DNA of 64,000 nt. Origin: CAVTWH01 sp963794685 (GTDB taxonomy: Bacteria > Actinomycetota > Actinomycetes > Mycobacteriales > Micromonosporaceae). The first letter of the stretch is position 1. The number at the start of each line of letters is the position of its first letter. The stretch covers positions 62,001 to 126,000 of the forward strand of contig CAWCFK010000011.1 in NCBI GenBank assembly GCA_963794685.1, written 5' to 3'. The position numbers and the translations under genes were made by a program. Below the pieces are notes generated by a model that did not search any database, was not told the origin of the DNA, and saw nothing but the letters and a program-made list of their open reading frames with translations. Of the stretch, positions 46,537-55,661 are shown one piece after another.

Positions 46537-46691
46537 CGATACTCCAATGTCGACGATCGGGACGTTAGACCGTGCCCGGCCGCGCGTCAATCCCCACCGT
46601 TCCGCCATTGCCGGAGCCTGCACGTCAGTGAAAGTTACGTGTACTCGGCCGACCGTGCCGGTACCGGCGCCTCGGTACCAATGGCTGTGGC

Positions 46692-46708
46692 CTCGAAAGT
46701 CTTTCGAG
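46692..46708. promoter_or_regulatory. 17-base palindromic operator upstream of a LacI gene
   Basis: CTCGAAAGTCTTTCGAG is a perfect 8-1-8 inverted repeat 117 bases upstream of the LacI start at 46825, in the divergent region shared with the deacetylase gene. Same half-site as 4672-4684. Confidence 0.7.
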
Positions 46709-46824
46709 TTTGTGCCGGTTCGCGGGTTTCGCGATGCCGGATGCCTTGCCGTTGTCGGCCCCGCGACGCAGGCTGTGGACGGCCGTCGGGGGTTGGTCCG
46801 CGCGGCTGCGGAGAGGAGGCCGGG

Positions 46825-47892
46825 GTGCGCAAGGCGGACGGCGTGGACACCGGCCACGGCAGCGACAGCTCCGCCGGCGCCAGCCGGCGGCCGACGCTGG
46901 CCATGGTCGCCACCGCAGCCGGGGTCAGCCTGCCCACCGTCTCCAAGGTCCTCAACGGCCGGCACGACGTCGCGCCCGCGACCCGGACCCGGGTCGCCAA
47001 AGCCATCCGGGACCTGCGCTACATCCCGGTGCCCGGCCGGGCCCGGCCGGCCGAGCAGCTGATCGAGATCGTCTTCGACGACCTGCTGAACCCGTATGCC
47101 GCCGAGATCATCAACGGCGCGGTCGAGGCCGGGCTCCGGGACGCCGCCACGATCATCCCGCGCCGGCAACAGGACGACGAACCCGGCGACTGGGCCGACC
47201 GACTCAGCGCCGTCGGTCGGGCCGGCCTGATAATCGTGACCTCGGTGCTGCCCACCGCGCAGATCAACCGGTTCCACAACCTGGGCCTGCCGATGGTGGT
47301 CATCGACACCGTCAACCGGCCACGCCCGGAGTTCACCAGCATCGGCTCGACCAACTTCGCCGGTGGACTGGCCGCCACCGAGCACCTGTTGGGCCTGGGT
47401 CACCGGCGGATCGCCTACCTCGGCGGGCCGCAGACGCTGGGCTGCTCGCTGGCCCGGCTGCACGGGTACCGGGCGGCACTCGACAATGCCGGGCTGGTCG
47501 TCGCCGACGCGCGTACCGCGGTGGGGGAGTTCAGTGTCGCCACCGGGGTCCGGGTGGCCGGCGGTTGGCTCGCCCAGCCGGACCGGCCGTCCGCCGTGTT
47601 CGCCGGCTCCGACCAGATCGCCTTCGGTGTCCTGGAGGCGGCCCGCCGGGCCGGCCTGACCGTACCCGGCGACCTGAGCGTGGTCGGCTTCGACGACACG
47701 TACGCGGCCGCCTCGGCGGCGCCTCCGCTGACGACCGTGCACCAGCCGCTGCGTGAGATGGGCGCGCTCGCCGTGCAGACCCTGCTGCGGCTGGCCGCCG
47801 GCCAGCCGCTCACCACACACCACGTCGAGCTCGCCACCCACCTGGTGGTACGCGCATCCACCGCGCCGCCGCCGCCCGGCTTCGCAACCTGA
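46825..47892 (+). CDS. LacI-family transcriptional regulator
   Basis: 355-residue LacI/GalR repressor in a clean frame. GTG at 46825 lies five bases after AGGAGG. Helix-turn-helix LAMVATAAGVSLPTVSKVLN; sensor domain with LIEIVFDDLLNPYAAEIING, IGSTNFAGGLAATEHLL and VVGFDDTYAAASAAPPLTTV. Its helix-turn-helix (VSxPTVSKVxNGRxDVAPATR) closely matches the regulator at 3618-4634, consistent with the similar CGAAA/TTTCG operators before both. Likely controls itself and the divergent deacetylase gene. Confidence 0.93.
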   Translation: MRKADGVDTGHGSDSSAGASRRPTLAMVATAAGVSLPTVSKVLNGRHDVAPATRTRVAKAIRDLRYIPVPGRARPAEQLIEIVFDDLLNPYAAEIINGAVEAGLRDAATIIPRRQQDDEPGDWADRLSAVGRAGLIIVTSVLPTAQINRFHNLGLPMVVIDTVNRPRPEFTSIGSTNFAGGLAATEHLLGLGHRRIAYLGGPQTLGCSLARLHGYRAALDNAGLVVADARTAVGEFSVATGVRVAGGWLAQPDRPSAVFAGSDQIAFGVLEAARRAGLTVPGDLSVVGFDDTYAAASAAPPLTTVHQPLREMGALAVQTLLRLAAGQPLTTHHVELATHLVVRASTAPPPPGFAT

Positions 47893-48016
47893 CCCGCAGG
47901 GTGGCCCGGCCGTAACTCTTGGTACTCGTCAGTACACCCTGCGCTGCACCCTAGCCCGACCCACCGACATACCCGACATGCCGCCATCCGCCCACGGCGG
48001 GGCCCACTCTGTATCC

Positions 48017-48706
48017 ATGAGCAGCTATCCCCGATCTGGTGTGACCAGCACAGACCTGCTGACGATCCTCGATTGGGCGGTTGGAGAGGGAGTCCCACCG
48101 ATGTCGCCCATCCCGCTCGGCCAACGGGGACCGGCGCCCACCGATCCGACCAACCCGACCGGTCGGCTGCTGTACCTTGCCGACCTGCGTGCGATTGTCG
48201 CCGTCGGGTACCGCACGCCGGGGGGTCGGGTGTGCTGGGTGGTCGCCGTGCACGGCAGCCACCTGCGGCAGCGGGCCATCGAGTTGAGCGACGCCCGGAT
48301 CGCGGCGGCGGCCACCGAGCTGACCGCGCAGGAATACGCCGACCCCGACACCTTCCTGCTGCTCTGGATGACCCGGCTGTCCCAGTACCCCGGCGAGGAT
48401 GCCTGGCCGGGTGGTCACCCGGCGGCCGATGCAGGCGTCTCGGGGATGCACCGGCCGTCCAGGGTCGGCCTGCCGGCGCACATCGAACACGTCGCCCGGG
48501 TGCTCGCCGAGGACATCCGATTGCCCGGCCGGCGCACGGTGACCGTGGACGGCCCGGCAATCGCGCACCTCACCACGGTGGCCGCGATCCTGCCGGCCAC
48601 CCTGCCCGGCGCACTGCAACGCCTGGTGCAGGCCGGCCTGCTCGCCCGCGAGCCGGACCAGCCGAGCCGCTACGCCTTCGTCCTGCCGGACGTCGACCTG
48701 ACGTGA
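48017..48706 (+). CDS. Uncharacterised protein with winged-helix-like C terminus
   Basis: 229 residues, cytoplasmic, clean frame; not recognised. ATG at 48017 is the likely start (no strong ribosome-binding site; ATG 48101 is an alternative). The N-terminal half has strand-rich segments (LLYLADLRAIVAVGYRT, VCWVVAVHGSHLRQRAIEL). The C-terminal 70 residues (TVDGPAIAHLTTVAAILPAT then LQRLVQAGLLAREPDQPSRY) look like a winged helix: helices followed by a two-stranded wing. It could be a small transcription or accessory factor. No functional link to its neighbours is clear. Confidence 0.7.
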   Translation: MSSYPRSGVTSTDLLTILDWAVGEGVPPMSPIPLGQRGPAPTDPTNPTGRLLYLADLRAIVAVGYRTPGGRVCWVVAVHGSHLRQRAIELSDARIAAAATELTAQEYADPDTFLLLWMTRLSQYPGEDAWPGGHPAADAGVSGMHRPSRVGLPAHIEHVARVLAEDIRLPGRRTVTVDGPAIAHLTTVAAILPATLPGALQRLVQAGLLAREPDQPSRYAFVLPDVDLT

Positions 48707-48725
48707 CCTGTCAGAACTGGATCTG

Positions 48726-49975
48726 TCAGAACAGGCCGCTGGTGGGGGGCTCCTCGCCGGTGAGGTGGTAGCCGCCGACGGCCGCTGCCTTCCACGCCCG
48801 GGGATTGTGGTTGGCGACGGTACGCGCGTTGCGCCAGTGCCGGTCCAGGCTGTGTACCCGGGAAGTGGCCGAGCCACCGCCCACCTCGAAGACGAGTTCC
48901 CCGGCGCGCAGCGCCCCCTCGACGGCCACGTACTGCGCCTGGGCCACCTCGATCGAGGCCCGGGTCACCAGGTCGGCGGCGAGTTCGTTGCGCCAGGCCC
49001 GGTCGATCGCCTCGGCGGCGGACAGCACGGCGGCCCGGGCCGCGTACGCGTTCGCCGCGATCTCGCCCACCGCGTGCCGCACGTACGGGTCGTCCACCGA
49101 CACGCTCGCGGTGCTGTGCTTGATCGGCCGGGCGTGGTCGCGGGTGAACGCCACCGCGTCGGCCAGCGCGGACTGGGCGATGCCGGCCTCCACGGCCGCC
49201 AGGTAGAGCTGCAGGAACGGGGTGACGACGGAGCGGTGCCCGCCCGCGGGTCGGGGGCGCAGCTCGTCCGGGTACACGGTGACGTCGTTCAGGTGGGTGG
49301 TGCCGCTGGCGGTGAGGCGCTGGCCGATGGCGTCGAAGTCGTCCACCAGCTCCAGGCCGGCCCGGTCGCGCGGCACCACGAAGGAGAGCGGCGCTCCGTC
49401 GTCGTCCAGCGCGGTGCTGCTGACCCAGTCGGCGTAGAGCGCGCCGGTGCTGTAGTACTTGCTGCCGCTGGCCGAGTACGCCGGACCCTTGCGGGTGATC
49501 CGGGCGGTGACCGCGCCGTTGGCCCCGCCGATCTCCCAGCCGGCGTTGCCGATCACGTCGCCGGCCAGCAGGCGCGGGTACCAACGCTGGTGGTCCTCGG
49601 CGGACCCGTTGGCGCGCAACCCTTCCACGAAGCTGAAGGTGGAGCGCAGCGCCTGCGCGATGTTGGAGTCGGCGGTGGCCAGGTCGACGACGAAGCTGAT
49701 CGCGTCGCGGACCGTGGCGTCGGGGCCGCCGTGCCCGGCCGGTACCCGCCAGGTGAACAGCGCTGCCGCGGCGAGCCGGCGGATCTGTACGTGCGGCAGG
49801 TCCCGGTCCTGTTCCCGCTGTGCCGCCCCGGCGGCAATCTCCGGGAGCAGCGCGGCGGCCCGCTCACCGAGCACGGCCACCCAACCGACCCGGCCGGCAC
49901 CGCCGCGGCCCGCCCGTTCGGCCGGGCGGCTTCCGCCGGGGTGGCCGCGCCGACCGCGACGGACTGCGCGGTCAC
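48726..49975 (-). CDS. Acyl-CoA-dehydrogenase-fold flavin monooxygenase, SfnB/DszC-like (copy 1)
   Basis: Flavoenzyme of the acyl-CoA dehydrogenase fold, of the group that oxygenates organosulfur compounds with FMNH2 from a partner reductase. Key blocks: LLAGDVIGNAGWEIGGANG, SKYYSTGALYADWV, DDFDAIGQRLTASGTTHL and GGGSATSRVHSLDRHWRNAR. GTG at 49975 overlaps the stop of the SsuD-like gene (GTGA) and gives the N terminus TAQSVAVGAATPAEAAR; a one-base correction near 49900 is then needed, and GTG 49880 is the start without it. The third gene of a minus-strand operon with 49972-51126 and 51203-52406. Confidence 0.82.
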
Positions 49976-51126
49976 CGGGACACCGACGCGAACGGAACCG
50001 GGGCCGGTGCCCCGGCGTCGGCCGGCTCGGCCGGGTGCTGCCAGAGTCCGCGCTCGCGCAGGATCGGCAGTACTCCCTCGCCGAACCAGTACGCCTCCTC
50101 GACGTGCGGGTGGCCGGAGAGGATGAACTCGGTGATGCCGAGCCGGTGGTACTCCTCGATCAGGTCGGCCACCTCGGTGTGGCTGCCGACCAGGGCGGTA
50201 CCCGCGCCGCCGCGGACCAGCCCGACGCCGGCCCACAGGTTCGGGTAGATCTCCAGGTCGTCGCGCTTGCCGCCGTGCAGGGCGAGCATCCGCTTCTGGC
50301 CCTCCGACTCGGAGCGCCCCAGCCCGGCCTGGACCTGGGCGACGGTGGCCGGGTCGAGGCCGTCGAGCAGCCGGCGCGCCTGCGCCCAGGCCTGTTCGCT
50401 GGTGTCCCGGGTGATCACGTGCAGCCGGATGCCCTGCCGGAGGGTACGGCCCTGGGCGGCGGCGAGCGCGTTGATCCAGTCCAGCTTCGCGGCCACCGCG
50501 GGCGGCGGCTCACCCCAGGTGAGGTAGGCGTCGACGTGCTTGGCGGCGACGTTACCGGCGGCCGGTGAGGAGCCGCCGAAGTAGATGTCCGGCACCGGGT
50601 CGGGTACCCGGGTCAGCGCCGCGCCCTCGACCCGCAGGTGCTCACCGGTGAAGTCGACCGTCTCGCCGCGCCACAGCGCCCGGACGATGTGCAGGAACTC
50701 GTCGGCGCGGGCGTAGCGGGCGTCCTTGTCCAGGAAGTCGCCGTAGGCGCGCTGTTCGTGGCTCTCCCCACCGGTGACCACGTTGAGCAGCAGCCGGCCC
50801 TGCGAGTGGCGCTGGAAGGTGGCCGCCATCTGCGCGCCCAGCGTGGGGGAGATGAACCCGGGCCGGAACGCCACCAGGAACTTCAGCCGCTCGGTGACCT
50901 CCACCAGCATGGCCGTGGTGAGCCAGGCGTCCTCGCACCACGCGCCGGTCGGGGTGAGCGCGCCGACGAAGCCGAGCTGCTCGGCGCTGCGGGCGATCTG
51001 GCCCAGGTAGGCGAGGCTGGCCGGGCGGACGCCGCCGGCCGTCCCGGTGGGCAGGCCGTGCCCGCCGCCGACGATGTCCCGGCTGTCGCCGTAGGTGGGC
51101 AGGAACCAGTGGAAGGTGAGGCTCAT
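49972..51126 (-). CDS. ssuD: FMNH2-dependent alkanesulfonate monooxygenase-like protein
   Basis: Luciferase-like TIM-barrel monooxygenase, 384 residues, clean frame. ATG at 51126 follows AGGAAG. Blocks typical of SsuD: HWFLPTYGDSRDIVGGGHG, LGFVGALTPTGAWCEDAW, FLVAFRPGFISPTLGAQMAA, GRLLLNVVTGGESHEQRAYG and DIYFGGSSPAAGNVAAKHVD. Releases sulfite from alkanesulfonates using FMNH2 and oxygen. No flavin reductase gene is seen in the island. Its stop overlaps the next start, supporting a common role with the SfnB/DszC-like enzymes. Confidence 0.9.
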   Translation of the reverse strand: MSLTFHWFLPTYGDSRDIVGGGHGLPTGTAGGVRPASLAYLGQIARSAEQLGFVGALTPTGAWCEDAWLTTAMLVEVTERLKFLVAFRPGFISPTLGAQMAATFQRHSQGRLLLNVVTGGESHEQRAYGDFLDKDARYARADEFLHIVRALWRGETVDFTGEHLRVEGAALTRVPDPVPDIYFGGSSPAAGNVAAKHVDAYLTWGEPPPAVAAKLDWINALAAAQGRTLRQGIRLHVITRDTSEQAWAQARRLLDGLDPATVAQVQAGLGRSESEGQKRMLALHGGKRDDLEIYPNLWAGVGLVRGGAGTALVGSHTEVADLIEEYHRLGITEFILSGHPHVEEAYWFGEGVLPILRERGLWQHPAEPADAGAPAPVPFASVSR

Positions 51127-51202
51127 CGGACTTCCTAACGCTGTGCCGGCGGTGCGGCGGGTCGAACGGTTGTGCAAGGGCGAAACGGTGGTGCGGGGCG
51201 GG

Positions 51203-52406
51203 TCAGAGCAGGCCGTGCCGGGGTGGCAACTGTCCACTCAGGACGTACCGGCCGATGTGCTGGATCTTCCAGCGGGCCGGGTCGTGCAGGGTGTGGGTAC
51301 GGGCGTTGCGCCAGTGCCGGTGCAGGTTGAGGTGGTCGAGGCTGGAGCGGGTGCCGCCCAACTCGAACACGGCGCTGCCGGCCGCCACGGCCACCGGGTC
51401 GACGTAGGCCTTCGCGGTCGCCACGGCGATGGAGGCCCGGCCGGCGGAGTCGTCGGTGAGGTCGGCGCGTGCCTCGTCCACTGCCCGGCCGGCCGCCACA
51501 AGTAGCGCTTCGGCCGCGGCAACCTGGATGGCCAGCTCGCCGACCCGCTGGATGACGAGTGGATCCTCGGCCGCGGTGGGGACGCCGGACTCGAACCAGG
51601 GGCGGGCGCTGGTGCGGACGAAGGCGGTCGCCTCGTCCAGCGCGCCCCGGGCGATGCCGACGTCGATCGCGGCGTGCAGGAGTTGGGCGAGCGCGCCGTG
51701 CAGTTGCGGGCCGGTGAAGGTGAGGTGGTGCGGGACCACCCGGTCGGCGGGTACCGCCACGTCGGCCAGGCGCACCGTGCCGCTGGCGGTGGTGCGCTGG
51801 CCCATGCCGGCCCAGTCGTCGACCACGGTGAGGCCGGGGGCGTCCCGGGGCACGTAGGCGACGTGCAGGGTGTCGTCCTCGCGGCGGGCCAGCACCGGGA
51901 TCCAGTCGGCGTAGAGCGCGCCGGTGCTGTAGTGCTTGACGCCGGTGAGCAGGAAGCCGCCGGTGGTCGGGTCGGGGAGCAGCCGGGTCCGGAAGTCCTG
52001 CACGTGCTTGGTGCCGGCCTCGGACTGGGCGTTGCCGAATCGCTTGCCGGCCAGCACCTCGGCGAAGAAGAACTCGCGCTGCGCGGGGGTGCCCTGCTGG
52101 CGCAGCACGTTGACGTAGACGATGTGGCTCTGCGGGATCTGGGCGATGTTCGGGTCGGCGGCGGCGAGCAGCCGGAACACCTCGGCCACCGTCTGCGCGC
52201 TGACATCCGCGCCGCCGTGCTCGCGGGGCACGGTGATGGCGAGCAGTCCGCTGCTGGACAGCCGGTCCAGTTCCGGGACCGGGCAGCCGACGGGTGGCAT
52301 CCCGCTCGGCGGCGTCCACCGCGAACTGTGCGGCCAACTCGCGGGCGACGCCGATCGCGTCGGCGTCGTTGGTGATCACCCGGGCCAGGCTCGGGGCGTG
52401 CGTCAT
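51203..52406 (-). CDS. Acyl-CoA-dehydrogenase-fold flavin monooxygenase, SfnB/DszC-like (copy 2), one frameshift
   Basis: About 400 residues, paralogue of the gene at 48726-49975. ATG at 52406 gives MTHAPSLARVITNDADAIGV; a one-base shift near 52300 joins it to PELDRLSSSGLLAITVP. Key blocks: NIAQIPQSHIVYVNVLRQQG, VKHYSTGALYADWIPVL, DDWAGMGQRTTASGTVRLAD and GGTRSSLDHLNLHRHWRNAR. First gene of the minus-strand sulfur operon; the 76-base gap to the SsuD-like gene has no obvious terminator. A TACTAT string at 52551-52556 (minus strand) is a candidate -10. Confidence 0.85.
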
Positions 52407-52632
52407 GACAACTTCCATTCGGAACGGCAGGTGCCCGGACGGGCATCGGAGGAGTGGGCGCCCGGACGGGTAACCGGAGGAGCCGAGGTGTTGGTGCGCG
52501 TTGGGTTCGCGGGCCTTCCCCATGCAAGCACGTGGGCTGCGATCAAATCCATAGTAAGCCGGTAGGAAAAATGTGTGTTGCACATCACATTCGCATGGAC
52601 ACCCGGCTGAGCCGGCCGTTAACGTCGTCGTC

Positions 52633-52704
52633 ATGACCCGAGGCACGCCACTCATCCGGCGGCGCTTCGTCGACTTCCTGAAGGTGTGCAGCTGCGGCTG
52701 TTGA
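52633..52704 (+). CDS. Cysteine-rich leader peptide of the sulfur transporter operon
   Basis: A 23-codon frame starting ATG at 52633 and ending VCSCGC-stop. The middle, PLIRRRFVDFLKV, matches the pattern of short actinobacterial leader peptides found upstream of sulfur genes (Arg-rich run, then hydrophobic VD-L-RV, then Ser/Cys at the end). Three Cys codons lie in the last five. Such uORFs stall when cysteinyl-tRNA is scarce and so control downstream translation or transcription. It lies 345 bases before the binding-protein start at 53050, on the same strand. Pattern recognition only; no alignment was run. Confidence 0.7.
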   Translation: MTRGTPLIRRRFVDFLKVCSCGC

Positions 52705-52836
52705 GGTCGACGTCCGCGCCGACAACTCCCCGCTGACCCGCCCTGCGTCGTGCGGCCCAGCACTCCCCACGCTCTGTCCCGACCGGGACCGGACCGTACC
52801 CCGGCAACCCCTACCACCACCGGACCGCGGATGTCG

Positions 52837-52857
52837 GACCGTCCTGAGTGGACGGTC
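52837..52857 (+). promoter_or_regulatory. Leader hairpin, possible attenuator element
   Basis: Perfect 8-base stem GACCGTCC / GGACGGTC with loop TGAGT, in the leader between the Cys-rich peptide and the binding-protein gene. Adjacent GGACCGGACCG strings at 52780-52800 could pair alternatively. No T run follows, so any attenuation may be translational or Rho-dependent. Confidence 0.4.
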
Positions 52858-53049
52858 GTGCCGGTCCCTCCCCGGACCGACCCCGACTGCGGCGCGCACC
52901 GGTTCTGGCCGCCGTCCAACCCCGACCCGACCCTGCTCGCCGGCGCTGTCCGGTGTCCGGGGCGCTCCCGCGCGCCCCGGTGCGCCGCTGCCCGTACCCC
53001 CGTCTGATCTGACCGCCCACCGGCGGTCCCTGCTTGAGGAGCACCACCC

Positions 53050-54696
53050 GTGCGTACCCGCAAATCCGTTCCCGGCCTGGCCTTCGGCCTCGGCGCCGGC
53101 CTGGTCGCCGCCGCCCTGCTGGCCGGCTGCGGTGGGAGCGGCGGCACCGCCGCCGCGGCCGCCGGACCGCCGGTCTCCGGCGGCACCCTGCGGCTGTCGA
53201 TGTCCGCCGACCCGCTGTGCCTGGACCCGCACGCGATCTCCTCCGACGTCGAGCAGATCTTCGGCCGCATCCAGTTCGACAACCTGGTCTACCTCGACGA
53301 CAAGGGCGACATCTCGCCGTGGCTGGCCAAGTCCTGGGAAATCGCGCCGGACGGCAAGACCTACACCTTCCACCTGCGCACCGGGGTCACCTTCGCCGAC
53401 GGCGCGGTGTTCGACGCGGCGGCGGTGCAGACCAACTTCGCGCACATGCTCGACCCGGCGACCCGCTCGCCGCTGGCCGGGCCGTACATCGCGCCGTACC
53501 AGGACAGCAAGATCATTGACGCGAACACCATCGAGGTGCACCTGAGCCAGCCCTACAGCCCGTTCCTCAACGTGCTCGCCCAGGGCTGGCTGGGGCTGGA
53601 GTCACCGAAGGCGATCAAGGAGTCGACTCCGGCGCAGCTCTGCGAGCACCCGGTCGGCTCCGGGCCGTTCGTGCTAAGCGGGTACACCAAGAACCAGAGC
53701 GTCACCTTCTCCAAGCGCGACGGCTACGACTGGGCGCCGGACTTCTTCAAGCACACCGGATCCGCCTACCTCGACGGCATCGAGGTGACCTGGGTCGGCC
53801 AGGACGCAGTCCGGTTCAACTCGCTGGTCAGCGGTGAGTACCAGGCCAGCGGGTACGTGCCGGCACAGAACGCGGCGGCGGTGAAGAGCAACCCGAACCT
53901 CGACTACCACAACGTCAACCGGATCGGCTGGCCGTTCACCATCGACTTCAACACCAGCCGGGCACCCTTCAACGACCTGGCTGTCCGGCAGGCGTTCGCC
54001 GCCTCGCTGAACACCCCGGCCATCGTGTCGACGGTCGGCTTCGGGCAGCGTCAACAGGCCACCGGCTTCCTCGACCGGGTCACCAAGTACTACGACCCGA
54101 CCGCCAAGTTCCCCGGCTTCGACGTGGCGAAGGCGAACGCGCTGCTGGACTCGGCCGGTTGGACCACCCGCGACGGGCAGGGGTACCGGACCAAGGACGG
54201 CAAGGTGCTGGAGGCGCAGTTCCCGGTCACCCAGACGGCCACCATCTCGCCGGTCTACAACCTGATCCAGGCGCAGGCCAAGGAGGTCGGCTTCAAGGTC
54301 AACATCAACCTGCTGCCGAGCACCCAGCTCACCACCCTGCGCTACGCCGGTGACTACGACATCCTCTCCGGCGTCTGGCACACCAACACCCCGGACGTGC
54401 TGTTCATCAAGTACGCCTCGTTCAGCATCCCCAACCCCAAGCGGCTCGGGCAGAACCTGGCGCACCTGTCCGACCCGCAGATCGACCAGTGGCTCGACGA
54501 AGCCCGGCAGACCACCGACCAGGCGAAGCTGACCGACCTCTACTCGAAGGTCCAGCACCGGCTCGTCGACCTGGTCCCCGGCGTGCCGATCTACGACAAC
54601 TCGGTGCTCTGGGCGGTCAACAAGTCGGTACACGGCACCATCGAGGACACCTCGCACGGCACGCCGGTCTTCACCTACGCCTGGATCAAGAAGTGA
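53050..54696 (+). CDS. ABC transporter substrate-binding lipoprotein, family 5 (peptide/nickel type)
   Basis: Secreted lipoprotein of 548 residues, clean frame. GTG at 53050 follows GAGGAG. Signal peptide with lipobox LLAGC at about residue 26. Family-5 features: GGTLRLSMSADPLCLDPHAI, SWEIAPDGKTYTFHLRTGVT, HPVGSGPFVLSGYTKNQ and APFNDLAVRQAFAASLN. This family binds peptides, nickel, glutathione or other small organics. Within the sulfur island the ligand is probably an organic sulfur compound. First structural gene after the leader peptide; its stop overlaps the permease start (GTGA). Confidence 0.92.
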   Translation: MRTRKSVPGLAFGLGAGLVAAALLAGCGGSGGTAAAAAGPPVSGGTLRLSMSADPLCLDPHAISSDVEQIFGRIQFDNLVYLDDKGDISPWLAKSWEIAPDGKTYTFHLRTGVTFADGAVFDAAAVQTNFAHMLDPATRSPLAGPYIAPYQDSKIIDANTIEVHLSQPYSPFLNVLAQGWLGLESPKAIKESTPAQLCEHPVGSGPFVLSGYTKNQSVTFSKRDGYDWAPDFFKHTGSAYLDGIEVTWVGQDAVRFNSLVSGEYQASGYVPAQNAAAVKSNPNLDYHNVNRIGWPFTIDFNTSRAPFNDLAVRQAFAASLNTPAIVSTVGFGQRQQATGFLDRVTKYYDPTAKFPGFDVAKANALLDSAGWTTRDGQGYRTKDGKVLEAQFPVTQTATISPVYNLIQAQAKEVGFKVNINLLPSTQLTTLRYAGDYDILSGVWHTNTPDVLFIKYASFSIPNPKRLGQNLAHLSDPQIDQWLDEARQTTDQAKLTDLYSKVQHRLVDLVPGVPIYDNSVLWAVNKSVHGTIEDTSHGTPVFTYAWIKK

Positions 54697-55661
54697 CCGC
54701 GCCGCCGAGCCGGCCGGCCCGGCCGCTCCCCAAGGCGCTGCGCCGGATCGGGCTGCGGCTGCTGGCCGGGGTCGGCGTGCTCTGGGGCGCGGCCAGCCTC
54801 AGCTTCATCGCCCTGCATGTCACGGCCGGTGACGCGGCCCTGGCCACGGTCGCCGGCCAGGGCGCCAACCCGACCCAGGAGGTACTCGAACGGGTCCGCC
54901 ACGACTACGGACTGGACCTGCCGATCTGGCGGCAGTACCTGAACTACCTCGGCCGGCTGCTGCACGGCGACCTCGGTCAGTCCTACCAGCAGCGGATCGG
55001 GGTGGGGAAGGCGATCGGCGAGCAGCTGGGTCCGACAATCCAGCTGGCGCTGTCGGCGGCGGTACTCGCCGTGGTGCTGGCCATCACGGTGGCGCTGCTG
55101 ACCGCGCGGCGGCGGCCGTGGATCCGGGCGCTGTCCTCGGGTACCGAGCTGGTGCTCACCTCCACGCCCACCTTCGTGCTCGGCATGCTGCTGCTGATCG
55201 TCTTCGCCTTCCAGGCCAAGCTGCTGCCGGTCTCCGGCAACCAGACCGCCAGCGCGCTGATCCTGCCCACGCTGACCCTGGCGCTGCCCATCGCGGCAGT
55301 CCTCGCCCAGGTGCTGCGGGCCGAGTTGGAGGACGTGTTGGAGCAGCCGTTCATCCTCACCGCCCGGTCGCGCGGGATGCGGGACGCGGCAGTACGGCTG
55401 CGGCACGCGCTGCGGCACGCCCTGGTGCAGATCGTCACCATGTCCGGCTTCGTCATCGGCGGGCTGCTCGGCGGTGCGGTGATCACCGAGACGCTCTTCG
55501 TCCGGCAGGGCGTCGGCCAGTTGATGCTGGCCGCCGTCACGACCAAGGACATCCCGATGGTGCTCGGCCTGGTGCTCTTCGCGGCCATGGTCTACGTGGT
55601 GGTGAACCTGTTGGTGGACATCGGGTACACGCTCATCGACCGCCGGCTGGTGACCGCATGA
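54693..55661 (+). CDS. ABC transporter permease, DppB type
   Basis: Inner-membrane permease of the peptide/nickel family, 322 residues, clean frame. GTG at 54693 overlaps the binding-protein stop. The first helix (LLAGVGVLWGAASLSFIAL) is followed by the N-terminal domain signature HDYGLDLPIWRQYLNYLGRL and HGDLGQSYQQ, then the cytoplasmic loop FILTARSRGMRDAAVRLRHA and the last helices (GLVLFAAMVYVVVNLLVDIG). ATGA overlap with the next permease. Confidence 0.94.
   Translation: MTAPPSRPARPLPKALRRIGLRLLAGVGVLWGAASLSFIALHVTAGDAALATVAGQGANPTQEVLERVRHDYGLDLPIWRQYLNYLGRLLHGDLGQSYQQRIGVGKAIGEQLGPTIQLALSAAVLAVVLAITVALLTARRRPWIRALSSGTELVLTSTPTFVLGMLLLIVFAFQAKLLPVSGNQTASALILPTLTLALPIAAVLAQVLRAELEDVLEQPFILTARSRGMRDAAVRLRHALRHALVQIVTMSGFVIGGLLGGAVITETLFVRQGVGQLMLAAVTTKDIPMVLGLVLFAAMVYVVVNLLVDIGYTLIDRRLVTA

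Larger units (their letters stand above)
52407..53049. other. Divergent promoter and leader region of the sulfur island
   Basis: A 643-base gap between the SfnB/DszC-like operon (minus) and the transporter operon (plus). It holds an A/T-rich stretch at 52555-52600 with TGTGTTGCACATCACA, likely carrying both promoters, then a Cys-rich leader peptide at 52633-52704 and about 345 bases of GC-rich leader with a hairpin at 52837-52857. No larger gene is supported. Confidence 0.6.

Noticed and set aside
52403..52588. Small minus-strand frame ending at the SfnB/DszC-like start
   Set aside because: Its residues show no recognisable leader or protein pattern and no good start signal; probably untranslated leader.
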